A stretch of DNA of 64,000 nucleotides from Lysobacteraceae bacterium 2PB (GCA_005502915.1 SCMT01000002.1:124001-188000), one strand, 5' to 3'. Shown: positions 1 to 8,581, counted from the first letter of the stretch. Notes: generated by a model not told the origin, from the sequence alone. Numbers and translations are program-made.

Positions 1-752
1 GCGATCGATGCCTGTGCGTCGAGCGCGGGGATGCGCGATGCGGTCGCGGCCTGCTGCGCGCGCGCGCGGGACAGGTCGAACTCGCTGTCGCGGCCCGCAT
101 CGTAGCGCGCCTGCACCAGGCGCAGCGTTTCCGCCTGATTCGCGGCGTTCTCGCGGGCCACGCGCAGGCGTTCCTGCAGGCCGCGCAGTTCGAAGTAGGT
201 CCGTGCGACTTCGCCGACGATGGCGACTTGGGCTGCGGCGAGATCCAGGGCGCTGGCCTGGGCATCGGCGCGGCCGGCTTCGACGTTGCGACGGATGCGG
301 CCGAACAGGTCGAGTTCCCAGGCGACGCTCGCGCCGATGCTGTAGGACTCGACATCGCGCGCATCGCGACCGACGCCCGGCATCTGGTCGCTGCTCGCGC
401 GCGTGTCGCGGCCATCGGCATTCGCGGTGATCGTTGGCAGACGGTCGAATTTCGCGCCGCGCAGCAGCGCATTGGCGCGGTCGTACTGGGCCAGCGCGAT
501 GCGCAGGTCGTGGTTGGCCGACAGCGCGGCGTCGACGAGCGCGTCGAGCCGTGCATCGCCGAACCCGCGCCAGAACGCGGCATCGGCGGAAGGTGCTGGC
601 CTGCCATCGACGGACCCGGCGTCGCGCGCGAAGCGCTCCGCCACCGGCAGGTCGGGCCGGACATGGTCCGGACCGACGGTGCAGGCGGAGATCGCCAGCG
701 ACAGCGCAGCCATGGTCAGCAGCGAGGGAAGGGCGCGTGGGAAAGCGGGCAT
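1..752 (-). CDS. smeX: RND efflux outer-membrane factor (NodT/OprM family), SmeX-like, partial
   Basis: Outer-membrane channel subunit of a tripartite RND pump. The reading frame runs off the left edge, so only about the first 250 residues are present. The N-terminus has a lipoprotein signal ending in the lipobox ISAC (Cys24), followed by TVGPDHVRP, typical of NodT-family channel lipoproteins. The rest shows the helical pattern of outer-membrane efflux proteins, including a segment reading WELDLFGRIRR. It is the last gene of the operon, after the second SDR gene, matching the smeX position in Stenotrophomonas smeU1VWU2X. The start at 752 has GGAG nine bases upstream, inside the palindrome 754-767. 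Function follows from family and context; substrate range is inferred only by analogy. Confidence 0.88.
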   Translation of the reverse strand, partial: MPAFPRALPSLLTMAALSLAISACTVGPDHVRPDLPVAERFARDAGSVDGRPAPSADAAFWRGFGDARLDALVDAALSANHDLRIALAQYDRANALLRGAKFDRLPTITANADGRDTRASSDQMPGVGRDARDVESYSIGASVAWELDLFGRIRRNVEAGRADAQASALDLAAAQVAIVGEVARTYFELRGLQERLRVARENAANQAETLRLVQARYDAGRDSEFDLSRARAQQAATASRIPALDAQASI

Positions 753-753
753 G

Positions 754-767
754 ACGGAGCGCTCCGT
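754..767 (-). promoter_or_regulatory. Palindrome over the smeX ribosome binding site
   Basis: ACGGAGCGCTCCGT is a perfect 14-base palindrome that contains the GGAG Shine-Dalgarno sequence of the outer-membrane factor gene starting at 752. It could base-pair between transcripts or weakly mask the site. A regulatory role is inference. Confidence 0.3.
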
Positions 768-811
768 GGGCGATGCACGAGGCATCGCGGTTGAATCGTG
801 GTCGGAATGGG

Positions 812-843
812 ACGCACCGGCGCGGCTGCATGCGCCGGTGCGT
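812..843 (-). promoter_or_regulatory. Intra-operon hairpin between smeU2 and smeX
   Basis: Two perfect 12-base arms (812-823 and 832-843) flank an 8-base loop in the roughly 100-base gap between the SDR stop and the outer-membrane factor start. There is no T-tract, so it looks more like a processing, stability or attenuation element than a full terminator. Confidence 0.45.
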
Positions 844-852
844 GCTGCGCGG

Positions 853-1584
853 TCACCAGCGCAGGGTCTGGCCGAGGTGGGTGAAGCCGCCGGTGGGACC
901 GATGTCGCCGATCAGCGACATCGCCACGCTGCTCTTCGCGCCCAGTTCGATGCTGAGGTCGCCGTTCGCGTTCATGTCGGTCTTCACCGATCCGGGATGG
1001 ATGGCGTTGACCTTGATGCCGGTGTCGCGCAGTTCGTGCGCCAGATGCACCGTCCACGCATTCAGTGCGCTCTTGGAGACGTTGTACGCGGGCAGCTTGT
1101 AGTCGAAGATCGGCGATTGCGGATCGGTGTGCTCGGCGATCGAGCCGAGCAGGCTGGACACGTTGACGATGCGGCCGGCCACGGATTTGCGCAGCAGCGG
1201 CAGGAAGGCCTGCGTGGTCGCGATCACGCCGAACAGGTTGGTGTCGAAGGTGTCGCGCCAGGTCTCGATCGACTGTTCCGACGGCTTGCGCTGGAAATCG
1301 TCGATGAAGATGCCGGCATTGTTGACGAGGATGTCGAGGCGGCCATGGCGCTGCGCGATCTGATCGGCCGCGGCGGTGATGCTCGCCTCGTCGGTGACGT
1401 CGAGGGCGATGGCCTCGACCGGCAGCCCTTCGGCCTGCAGCGACAGTGCGGCTTCGACGGCCTTGTCCTTGTCGCGACCCGCGAGCAGGGTGTGGATGCC
1501 GGAGCCGGCGAGCTGGCGCACGGTTTCGCGGCCGATGCCGCGGGTGGCGCCGGTGACGAGCGCGATCTTCTGCGTGGTGTTCAT
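853..1584 (-). CDS. smeU2: SDR family oxidoreductase, SmeU2-like
   Basis: Short-chain dehydrogenase of 243 aa encoded inside the efflux operon. It has the cofactor motif TGATRGIG near residues 11-18, the NNAG motif around 88-91, the catalytic serine in NVSS (141-144) and an intact YxxxK (Tyr167, Lys171), so it should be an active NAD(P)-dependent enzyme. The start at 1584 is preceded by AAGGA eight bases upstream; an in-frame ATG further upstream would overlap the pump gene and is not preferred. Its place between pump and outer-membrane factor matches smeU2 of Stenotrophomonas maltophilia. The substrate is unknown; roles in redox or detoxification linked to efflux are inferred. Confidence 0.85.
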   Translation of the reverse strand: MNTTQKIALVTGATRGIGRETVRQLAGSGIHTLLAGRDKDKAVEAALSLQAEGLPVEAIALDVTDEASITAAADQIAQRHGRLDILVNNAGIFIDDFQRKPSEQSIETWRDTFDTNLFGVIATTQAFLPLLRKSVAGRIVNVSSLLGSIAEHTDPQSPIFDYKLPAYNVSKSALNAWTVHLAHELRDTGIKVNAIHPGSVKTDMNANGDLSIELGAKSSVAMSLIGDIGPTGGFTHLGQTLRW

Positions 1585-1630
1585 GGGATGAATTCCTTGC
1601 GTATCGGTGGGGAGGGCGTGGGGGCGGGGA

Positions 1631-4600
1631 TCAGACGGCGACGCCGTCATTGGTGTGGGTGGCCTGTGGTGCGTGCGAGACCAGCGGGCGGTTGGCGAGC
1701 TTGCGCAGCGCGACGTAGAACACGGGGGTGAGGAACAGGCCGAAGGCGGTGACGCCGAGCATCCCGGCGAACACGGTGATGCCGGTGACCGAGCGCACTT
1801 CGGCGCCCGCGCCCGAGGCGAGCACCAGCGGCACGGTGCCGGCGATGAAGGCCACGGACGTCATCACGATCGGTCGCAGACGCAGGCGGCAGGCCTCGAG
1901 GGCAGCTTCCACGATGCCCTTGCCCTGCAGTTCCAGTTCGCGCGCGAATTCGACGATCAGGATCGCGTTCTTGCACGCCAGGCCCATCAGCACGACCAGG
2001 CCGACCTGCACGAACACGTTGTTGTCGCCGCCGGTGAGCCACACGCCGAGCAGCGCGGACAGCAGGGTCATCGGCACGATCAGGATCACCGCCAGCGGCA
2101 GCGTCCAGCTTTCGTACAGCGCGGCGAGCACGAGGAAGGCGAGCAGCACCGCCAGCGGGAACACCACCAGCGCGGCCTTGCCCTGCGTGGCCTGCTGGTA
2201 GCTCAGGTCGCTCCAGTCGATGCCCATGCCCTGCGGCAGGGTCTTCTCCGCCAGTTCGGCGACCTTGGCCATCGCTTCGCCCGAGGACAGCACGCGCGGA
2301 TCGGCTTCGCCGAGCAGGTCCGCGGCGGGATACCCGTTGAAGCGGATCACCGGATCGGGGCCGTAGGTCTGCCGCACGGTCACCATCGAACCGATCGGCA
2401 CCATCTCCCCGGCGGCATTGCGCGTGCGCAGCCGGGCGATGTCCTCGACCTGGTCGCGGAACGGTGCGTCGGCCTGCGCGATCACCTGCCAGGTGCGGCC
2501 GAACATGTTGAAGTCGTTGACGTAGGCCGAACCGAGATAGGTCTGCAGCGTGTCGAACAGTTCGGTCAGCGGCACGCCCTGCGCCTTGGCCTTCACGCGA
2601 TCCACGTCGGCCTCGAGCTGCGGCACGTTCGCCTGGTAGCTGGTGATCGGGAAACCGAGGCCGGGCGTCTGCGATGCCGCGCCCTGGAAGGCCTGCACCG
2701 CGCTCTGCAGTGCGCCGTAGCCCAGGCGCGTGCGGTCCTCGACGAACAGCGACCAGCCCGAACCGTTGCCGAGGCCCTGGATCGGCGGCGGCATGAAGGC
2801 GAAGGTGAAGCCTTCCTGGATCGTCGAGAACTTCTGGTTCAGTTCGGCGGTGATCTCGGCGGCGCTGCGCTTGCGTTCGGAGAACGGCTTGAGGGTGAAG
2901 AACACCACGCCGTTGTTGGGCGTGTTGGTGAACTGCAGTGGATTCAGGCCGGGAAACGCGATCTCGCTTTCCACGCCCTCGACCTGCCTGGCGATCGCGG
3001 CCATCTTCTTCAGCGTCGCATCGGTGCGTTCGATCGAGGCGCCTTCGGGCATCTTCACGCCGGCGATCAGGTACAGCTTGTCCTGTACCGGGATGAAGCC
3101 GGCCGGCACCGCCTGGAACATCACGCCCGCACCGACCAGCAGCGCCGCATACACCGCGAACACCGCGCCGCGGCGGCCCAGCGTGCGCGACACCGCGCCT
3201 TCGTAGCGCTTCGAACTGCTGTTGAAGAAGCGGTTGAACGGACGGAACAGCCAGCCGAAGAGACGGTCGATCAGGCGAGAGGGTGCGTCCTTGTGGCTGC
3301 CGTGCGGCTTGAGCAGCTTCGCAGCGAGCGCCGGCGACAGGGTCAGCGAATTGATCGCCGAGATCACGGTCGAGATCGCGATGGTCACGGCGAACTGCTT
3401 GTAGAACTGGCCGGTCACACCGGTGAGGAAGGCCATCGGCACGAACACCGCGCACAGCACCAGCGCGATCGCGATGATCGGGCCCGAGACTTCCTTCATT
3501 GCCATGTGCGCGGCTTCGAGCGGCGTGGCGCCGTGCTCGATGTGCCGCTCCACGTTCTCGACGACCACGATCGCGTCGTCGACCACGATGCCGATCGCCA
3601 GCACCAGTCCGAAGAGGGTGAGCGTGTTGATCGAATAGCCGAGCAGATGGAGCACCGCGAAGGTGCCGACCACCGACACCGGCACCGCCAGCAGCGGAAT
3701 GATCGAGGCGCGCCAGGTCTGCAGGAACAGGATCACCACCAGCACCACCAGCAGGGTCGCTTCGAGCAGCGTGGTGATGACCGAATTGATCGAATCGCGG
3801 ACGAAGATGGTGGTGTCGTAGACCGACACGATCTCCACGCCAGGCGGCAGGGTCCTGCGGATCTCGGCCATCCTGTCGATGACCGCGTCGCGGATCTCCA
3901 GCGCGTTCGCGCCCGGCGCCTGGAAGATGCCGATCGCCGACGCATTCATGCCGTCGAGGCGCGCGCGCAGCGTGTAGTCGCCGGCGGCCAGCTGGATGCG
4001 CGCCACGTCGCGCAGGCGGACGACTTCGCCATCGTCGCCGTTCTTGAGCACGATGTCGCCGAATTCGGCTTCGTCCTGCAGGCGGCCCTTGGCGTGGATC
4101 GGCAGCAGGAAATCGCTGCCGTTGGGCATCGGCTCGGCGCCGAGCTGGCCGGCGGAGACCTGCACGTTCTGTTCGCGCACCGCGCGCAGCACGTCGCTCG
4201 CGGTCATCCCGCGCGCGGCGATCCTGTCCGGGTCCAGCCACAGGCGCATCGCGTAGTCGCCGCCGCCGAAGGGCTGCGCGTCGCCGACGCCGGGAATGCG
4301 CGCCAGCTGGTCCTTCACGTGCAGGCGCATGTAGTTGCGCAGGTACAGCGAGTCGTACTTGCCGTCCTTCGACACCAGGTGCACCACCATCAGGAACACC
4401 GGCGACTGCTTCTGCGTCGTTACGCCCTGCCTGCGCACGTCCTCGGGCAGGCGGGCGAGCGCCTGCGCAACGCGGTTCTGCACGCGCACCGCGGCTTCGT
4501 CCGGATCGGTGCCGGGCTTGAAGGTCACGGTCAGCGCGAGCACGCCGTCGGAACCGGCGACCGACTTGACGTACATCATGTCCTCGACGCCGTTGATCGC

Positions 4601-4807
4601 TTCTTCCAGCGGCGTGGCGACGGTTTCGGCGATCACCTTGGGATTGGCGCCGGGATAGACCGTGCGCACCACCACCGAGGGCGGCACCACTTCGGGATAT
4701 TCGCCGATCGGCAGCAGCGGGATCGCGATCAGGCCGGCGGCGAAGATCACGATCGACAGCACCGCGGCGAAGATCGGCCGGTCGATGAAGAATCGGGAGA
4801 AATCCAT
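1631..4807 (-). CDS. smeW: RND multidrug efflux transporter permease, SmeW-like
   Basis: Inner-membrane proton-driven pump of the HAE1 (AcrB/MexB) class, 1058 aa, the normal length. It starts with MDFSRFFIDRPIFAAVLSI, the classic first transmembrane helix. It has the TM4 proton-relay motif GIVVDDAIVVVENVER and two duplicated halves, each with a porter loop and six helices. It sits 46 bases upstream of the second SDR gene and 192 bases downstream of the adaptor gene, unusually far for an RND adaptor-pump pair; that gap holds a perfect hairpin. It should extrude hydrophobic or aromatic drugs with the adjacent adaptor and channel. The gene name is by synteny with smeU1VWU2X; the pump family itself is certain. 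Confidence 0.93.
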   Translation of the reverse strand: MDFSRFFIDRPIFAAVLSIVIFAAGLIAIPLLPIGEYPEVVPPSVVVRTVYPGANPKVIAETVATPLEEAINGVEDMMYVKSVAGSDGVLALTVTFKPGTDPDEAAVRVQNRVAQALARLPEDVRRQGVTTQKQSPVFLMVVHLVSKDGKYDSLYLRNYMRLHVKDQLARIPGVGDAQPFGGGDYAMRLWLDPDRIAARGMTASDVLRAVREQNVQVSAGQLGAEPMPNGSDFLLPIHAKGRLQDEAEFGDIVLKNGDDGEVVRLRDVARIQLAAGDYTLRARLDGMNASAIGIFQAPGANALEIRDAVIDRMAEIRRTLPPGVEIVSVYDTTIFVRDSINSVITTLLEATLLVVLVVILFLQTWRASIIPLLAVPVSVVGTFAVLHLLGYSINTLTLFGLVLAIGIVVDDAIVVVENVERHIEHGATPLEAAHMAMKEVSGPIIAIALVLCAVFVPMAFLTGVTGQFYKQFAVTIAISTVISAINSLTLSPALAAKLLKPHGSHKDAPSRLIDRLFGWLFRPFNRFFNSSSKRYEGAVSRTLGRRGAVFAVYAALLVGAGVMFQAVPAGFIPVQDKLYLIAGVKMPEGASIERTDATLKKMAAIARQVEGVESEIAFPGLNPLQFTNTPNNGVVFFTLKPFSERKRSAAEITAELNQKFSTIQEGFTFAFMPPPIQGLGNGSGWSLFVEDRTRLGYGALQSAVQAFQGAASQTPGLGFPITSYQANVPQLEADVDRVKAKAQGVPLTELFDTLQTYLGSAYVNDFNMFGRTWQVIAQADAPFRDQVEDIARLRTRNAAGEMVPIGSMVTVRQTYGPDPVIRFNGYPAADLLGEADPRVLSSGEAMAKVAELAEKTLPQGMGIDWSDLSYQQATQGKAALVVFPLAVLLAFLVLAALYESWTLPLAVILIVPMTLLSALLGVWLTGGDNNVFVQVGLVVLMGLACKNAILIVEFARELELQGKGIVEAALEACRLRLRPIVMTSVAFIAGTVPLVLASGAGAEVRSVTGITVFAGMLGVTAFGLFLTPVFYVALRKLANRPLVSHAPQATHTNDGVAV

Positions 4808-4922
4808 GGGAAGTCCTTGGTTGCGGCAAAGCCGCGGCGAGGGCCGGCCCGAAGGCCGACCGGTGCGGTGATGCGAAGTCTTGAAGCCGCGCGTCGAAGC
4901 GACGCGTTGCGGTGACGACCCG

Positions 4923-4960
4923 CCGTTCCGCCGCCGACGGGGGATCCGGCGGCGGAACGG
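4923..4960 (-). promoter_or_regulatory. Strong hairpin in the smeV-smeW gap
   Basis: Perfect 14-base GC-rich arms (4923-4936 and 4947-4960) around a 10-base loop lie in the 192-base gap between the adaptor and pump genes. No U-tract follows on the operon strand. It could stabilise the upstream mRNA segment or partly terminate transcription, setting adaptor to pump ratio. Function is inferred. Confidence 0.5.
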
Positions 4961-4999
4961 GGGCGTCGGAAGGACGGTGTCAGGGCGACGGCGGGAGGA

Positions 5000-6208
5000 T
5001 CATGGCGTCGCCGCCACGGTCGGCTTCGGGGCGCCGCCGGCGGTCGCGACGGCGCGATCGCCGGTGCTTGCCGATGCCTCCATCGCGACTTTCTTCGGCA
5101 CGACCGGCATGCCCGGGAAGAACACCTTCTGCACGCCGTTGACGATCACCGTGTCCTGCGCGGCCAGGCCGGACTCGACCACGCGCAGCCCATCGACCGA
5201 GCGACCCAGCACCACGTCCTTGCGCATCGCCTGGTTGCCCTTGCCGAGCACGTAGACGTACTTGCGGTCCTGGTCGGTCAGCACGGCCTTGTCGTCGATC
5301 AGCAGCGCCCTGGCGCGTGCGCCGCCTTCCAGCTGCACGCGCGCGAACAGGCCGGGCGTGAAGCGGCGATCGGGGTTCGCCAGCACCGCGCGGGCACGGA
5401 TCGTGCCGGTGGCGGGATCGACCTGGTTGTCGACGAAATCGACGATGCCTGCGTGCGGATGGCCGCTCTCGTCCGCGAGCCCGACGCGCACGCGGCTCTG
5501 CGCGGCGGCGCCGTCGCGCAGGAACGCCTGCTCGTCGGTCTCGAAGTACACGTGCACCGGATCGAGCGAGACGACCGTGGTCAGCAGCGTGCCGTCGGCC
5601 TGCGCCAGGTTGCCGGTGGTGACCAGCGCGCGGCCGGCGCGGCCGTCGATCGGCGAACGCACTTCGGTGAACTGCAGGTCGAGCCTGGCGCTGGCGACGG
5701 CCGCTTCGGCGGCACGCACGGCGGCATCGCCCTGCGCGGTGGCGGCCTTGCGGGTGTCGAACTCCTCGCGCGAAATGGCTTTCGCGTCGACCAGCGCCTG
5801 CGCGCGGGCATCCTGCGAGCGCGCCAGTCGCGCCTCGCTGCGTGCGCGCTCGAGGTTGGCCTCGGCCTGCGCCAGCGCGGCGCGATACGGACGCGGATCG
5901 ATCACGAACAGCAGCTGGCCTTTCCGCACTTCGTCGCCTTCGCGATACGCGACGCGTTCGATGTAGCCGCTGACGCGCGGGCGCAGTTCGACGGTCTCCA
6001 CCGCCGCGACGCGGCCGGTGACGTCGTTCCATTGCGTCACGTCGCGCTGCAGTACCTGGGCGACGCTGACCTCGGGCGGAGGCGGTGCGCCGTGCGGTGC
6101 TGCCGCTTCGCTGCTGCACGCGGAAACGACGATGGCGATCGCGGCGCCAAGCAGCAGGTTGGAGAGAGGGAAACGGGTGCCCGTTCGGGCATGCGGTGTA
6201 CGGTTCAT
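5000..6208 (-). CDS. smeV: RND efflux periplasmic adaptor (membrane fusion) lipoprotein, SmeV-like
   Basis: Periplasmic adaptor of 402 aa joining pump and outer-membrane channel. The N-terminus is a lipoprotein signal with lipobox VSAC (Cys31). It is followed by the biotinyl-lipoyl-like half (RPRVSGYIERVAYREGDEV), a helical hairpin rich in Ala, Glu and Arg, then the second lipoyl half (FTEVRSPIDGRAGRALV) and the beta-barrel and membrane-proximal domains, the standard MexA/AcrA order. The ATG at 6208 overlaps the stop of the upstream SDR gene as ATGA, so translation is probably coupled; a longer frame upstream has no such support. Assignment to SmeV is by synteny. Confidence 0.92.
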   Translation of the reverse strand: MNRTPHARTGTRFPLSNLLLGAAIAIVVSACSSEAAAPHGAPPPPEVSVAQVLQRDVTQWNDVTGRVAAVETVELRPRVSGYIERVAYREGDEVRKGQLLFVIDPRPYRAALAQAEANLERARSEARLARSQDARAQALVDAKAISREEFDTRKAATAQGDAAVRAAEAAVASARLDLQFTEVRSPIDGRAGRALVTTGNLAQADGTLLTTVVSLDPVHVYFETDEQAFLRDGAAAQSRVRVGLADESGHPHAGIVDFVDNQVDPATGTIRARAVLANPDRRFTPGLFARVQLEGGARARALLIDDKAVLTDQDRKYVYVLGKGNQAMRKDVVLGRSVDGLRVVESGLAAQDTVIVNGVQKVFFPGMPVVPKKVAMEASASTGDRAVATAGGAPKPTVAATP

Positions 6209-7122
6209 GGCGAAAGCCTGTCTTCGAGTCGGGGGGAGGACGCGATGCCGCGCAGCAGCCTGCGCGCGTCGTGGAGGGAGCGTTCCGCATCGGCGTTGCC
6301 GGTGCCATCCGATTCCTGTGCCCGGGTCGCAACGCGGCGTTCCGGTGGCGCGGTATCGAGGGCATCGACGTCGTCGGACCAGAACGCCGAGGGCGGGCTC
6401 GCGTCGCCGAAGCGCACGACCGCATCGCGCACGGTGCCGGGCGATGTCGCCATCGCCACCGCGCGTCGCGCGACCGCGCCGAGGCTCGGCCATTCGGGGC
6501 AGGCATGGCGTTCGTTGCCGGGCGTGCGCAGCGGCGCATCCACGCCGAGCAGGTGCACGTGCACGCCGAGCGCGCGCGCTTCGTCGTGCAGCACGCGCGC
6601 GAGCATGCGCAGCGCGGCGGCGGCGATCGAATCGTGGCCGTAGCCGGCCCAGGGATAGTCCGCGCCCGGTCCGCCGACCAGCACGTAGGTGCCGCGCGCC
6701 TGCGCGGAGAGCATCGGCAGCAGATGGCGTGCGGCGAACAGGTGCGGCAGCAGGTCTTCGTCGAGGCGCCTGCGCAGCGCGTCGCCGGGCTGGTCGAGCA
6801 GGCGGCCGCGCACCGGCGCGCCGCGGATCGCGGCGATCGCGCCGGCGACGGGTAGGTCGAGCGCACGGATGCTGCGGGCGAGTCCGGCCGCGTCGCTATC
6901 GCTGGCGATCGTGGCCGCCAGCGTCGTCAGCATCGCGCCCGCATGCTCCATGCGCAGCGCGGCCAGTGCGTCCGCATCCCGGCCGACGGCGATCACCGGG
7001 CGGCCGGCCTCCAGCGCCGAGGCGACGAGCGCGCCGCCGAGGCAGCCGGTCGCGCCGAGGACCAGCAGGGCGCCGTCGCCAGGCCTGTCGTGCGCGGGAT
7101 AATCCGGGATTGTCCCGCTCAC
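6205..7122 (-). CDS. smeU1: Degenerate SDR-family protein, SmeU1-like
   Basis: A 305-aa Rossmann-fold protein that keeps the nucleotide motif GATGCLGG (residues 23-30). At the usual active site it reads YGHDS (Tyr161 to Ser165), with Ser where the catalytic Lys should be, and the conserved SDR serine region reads VGGPG. It is therefore probably not a normal dehydrogenase and may bind NAD(P) as a sensor or scaffold. The GTG start at 7122 overlaps the previous gene's TGA as GTGA, and its own TGA overlaps the adaptor ATG, so three genes are translationally coupled. The position corresponds to smeU1. The C-terminal 45 or so residues are polar and low-complexity. Confidence 0.75.
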   Translation of the reverse strand: MSGTIPDYPAHDRPGDGALLVLGATGCLGGALVASALEAGRPVIAVGRDADALAALRMEHAGAMLTTLAATIASDSDAAGLARSIRALDLPVAGAIAAIRGAPVRGRLLDQPGDALRRRLDEDLLPHLFAARHLLPMLSAQARGTYVLVGGPGADYPWAGYGHDSIAAAALRMLARVLHDEARALGVHVHLLGVDAPLRTPGNERHACPEWPSLGAVARRAVAMATSPGTVRDAVVRFGDASPPSAFWSDDVDALDTAPPERRVATRAQESDGTGNADAERSLHDARRLLRGIASSPRLEDRLSP

Positions 7123-7364
7123 GGGATTTTCTCTCCCGAAAACATCACTTCGACGCTCTGGATGCGGCCCGAGACCACACCGTCGGCCCAGCGATGCAGC
7201 CACCGGCCGACCGGCAGGGCGAGCAGTGCGCCGGCGGCCCACGACCAGACCGGTTGCATGCCAAGTAATTGATTCGCAAGCAATGCGAAGCCTGCCGACA
7301 GATCGACGAGGATCATCAGGACGAGACTGTGGCGCAGCAGGTTGCGGCGGGAGACGGTGCTCAC
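7119..7364 (-). CDS. Small two-helix membrane protein leading the efflux operon
   Basis: An 81-aa protein with a GTG start at 7364. Two hydrophobic stretches (about residues 12-33 and 38-53) suggest two membrane helices, with basic residues before the first. The stop overlaps the SDR start as GTGA, so it is the first cistron of the efflux operon. I do not recognise the family, and I recall no such gene at the head of smeU1VWU2X. It might be a small accessory or regulatory subunit of the pump; that is inference from position alone. Confidence 0.65.
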   Translation of the reverse strand: MSTVSRRNLLRHSLVLMILVDLSAGFALLANQLLGMQPVWSWAAGALLALPVGRWLHRWADGVVSGRIQSVEVMFSGEKIP

Positions 7365-7415
7365 GGCGGCACTCCGATCCGGGAATGGCGTGCACTCTAG
7401 GCCCCGGGACGCCGC

Positions 7416-7444
7416 TTGATTAGTCCGTGGATCGGGGAATAATT
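7416..7444 (+). promoter_or_regulatory. Sigma70-like promoter for the LysR regulator
   Basis: TTGATT (7416-7421), a 17-base spacer and ATAATT (7439-7444; AATAAT if shifted one base) form a good sigma70 match in an otherwise GC-rich region. It points rightward towards the LysR gene, with the palindrome 7456-7477 just downstream. Confidence 0.5.
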
Positions 7445-7455
7445 GTCCCTCGAAT

Positions 7456-7477
7456 GGGCCAATCGATGAATTGGCCC
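7456..7477. promoter_or_regulatory. Inverted-repeat operator candidate between smeRv-like gene and efflux operon
   Basis: GGGCCAAT and ATTGGCCC form perfect 8-base arms around a 6-base spacer. The site lies in the divergent region 92 bases before the efflux operon start and 26 bases before the LysR start, overlapping the probable transcription start of the LysR gene. LysR regulators usually bind such dyads and autoregulate; binding here is inferred. Confidence 0.5.
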
Positions 7478-7502
7478 AACCTCACGGCCCCGGGAGGCCC
7501 GC

Positions 7503-8570
7503 ATGCAACGCGATCTCAACGACACGCTGGTGTTCGTCAAAGTGGTGGAGCACGGCAGCTTCATCGGTGCGGCGAACGCACTGCGCCTGCCCAAGACCAC
7601 GGTCAGCCGCAAGGTGCAGGACCTCGAAACCCGGCTCGGCGCGCAGCTGCTCCACCGCACCACGCGCAAGCTCGGGCTCACCGAGGCCGGCAGCGTGTAC
7701 TTCGAGCACTGCCAGCGCATCGCGCGCGAACTCGACGAGGCCGAAAGCGCGGTCGGCCAGCTCCAGGGCGGTCCGCGCGGCTGGCTGCGCTTCACCGCGC
7801 CATATTCGATCGGCATCACCTGGGTCGCGCCGCTGCTCGGCGAATTCCATGCCATGCATCCGGAAGTGCGCATCGAGATGCTGCTCAGCAACGAACCCGT
7901 CGACCTGATCGACCAGGAAATCGACGTCGCGCTGCGCGGCGGCCCGCTGCCCGATTCCAACCTCGTCGCGCGCAAGCTGTCGGTCTTCCGCTCGCAGGTC
8001 TACGCGAGCCCGCACTACATCGAGCGCCATGGCGAACCGCTGACGCCCGACGACCTGCAGCACCACCGCACGCTCGCCATGCCCAAGCATCGCCGCAACG
8101 GCCAGTATTTCTGGCCGCTCGGCGACGGCGAGCGCAACGACGAGGTGCGCATCGATCCGGTGCTGGTCGCCAACGATCCCGGCGCGCTCACCGGCGCGCT
8201 GATCTGCGGCGAAGGCCTGATGCTCGCCAGCGACGTGATGATGAAGGCGCACATCGAACTGGGCCACGTGCAGCGCGTGCTGGCCGGCTGGACCGGGCCG
8301 GAATACGCGTTCAACGCGGTGTTCCCGCGCGGGCGCGTCACTTCGCCGAAGGTGCGTGCGTTCGTCGACTTCCTCGTCGATCGCCTCAATTTCGACGCCG
8401 ACTACATGCAGGTCATGTGCCCCGACCGCAAGCGTTTCCTCGCCGCGCAGGAAGCCTCGCGCGTGGCCAAGGCGGAGCTGAGCAAGGCGCGGCGGAAGGC
8501 CGTCCCGATGCCGTTGCCCGAGGGCGAATACGACGCTTCCGTCGGGATGCCGGTGCAGGCCGGATCCTGA
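7503..8570 (+). CDS. smeRv: LysR-family transcriptional regulator of the efflux operon, SmeRv-like
   Basis: A 355-aa regulator with an N-terminal winged helix-turn-helix (FVKVVEHGSFIGAANAL, TTVSRKVQDLETRLGAQLL, about residues 10-60) and a type 2 periplasmic-binding-like effector domain to about residue 300. About 50 basic residues follow, longer than usual for the family. It is preceded by GGGAGG seven bases before the ATG and is divergent from the SDR/RND operon, exactly as smeRv is from smeU1VWU2X. It most likely controls that operon. The effector is unknown. The regulator class is certain, orthology is likely. Confidence 0.87.
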   Translation: MQRDLNDTLVFVKVVEHGSFIGAANALRLPKTTVSRKVQDLETRLGAQLLHRTTRKLGLTEAGSVYFEHCQRIARELDEAESAVGQLQGGPRGWLRFTAPYSIGITWVAPLLGEFHAMHPEVRIEMLLSNEPVDLIDQEIDVALRGGPLPDSNLVARKLSVFRSQVYASPHYIERHGEPLTPDDLQHHRTLAMPKHRRNGQYFWPLGDGERNDEVRIDPVLVANDPGALTGALICGEGLMLASDVMMKAHIELGHVQRVLAGWTGPEYAFNAVFPRGRVTSPKVRAFVDFLVDRLNFDADYMQVMCPDRKRFLAAQEASRVAKAELSKARRKAVPMPLPEGEYDASVGMPVQAGS

Positions 8571-8581
8571 TCCGCCGCGGT

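Noticed and set aside
1607-4915. 1102-codon open frame on the plus strand opposite the RND pump
   Set aside because: It is an antisense shadow of the pump gene: the composition is His/Arg/Asp-rich with no domain, and the minus strand encodes a complete, full-length HAE1 pump.
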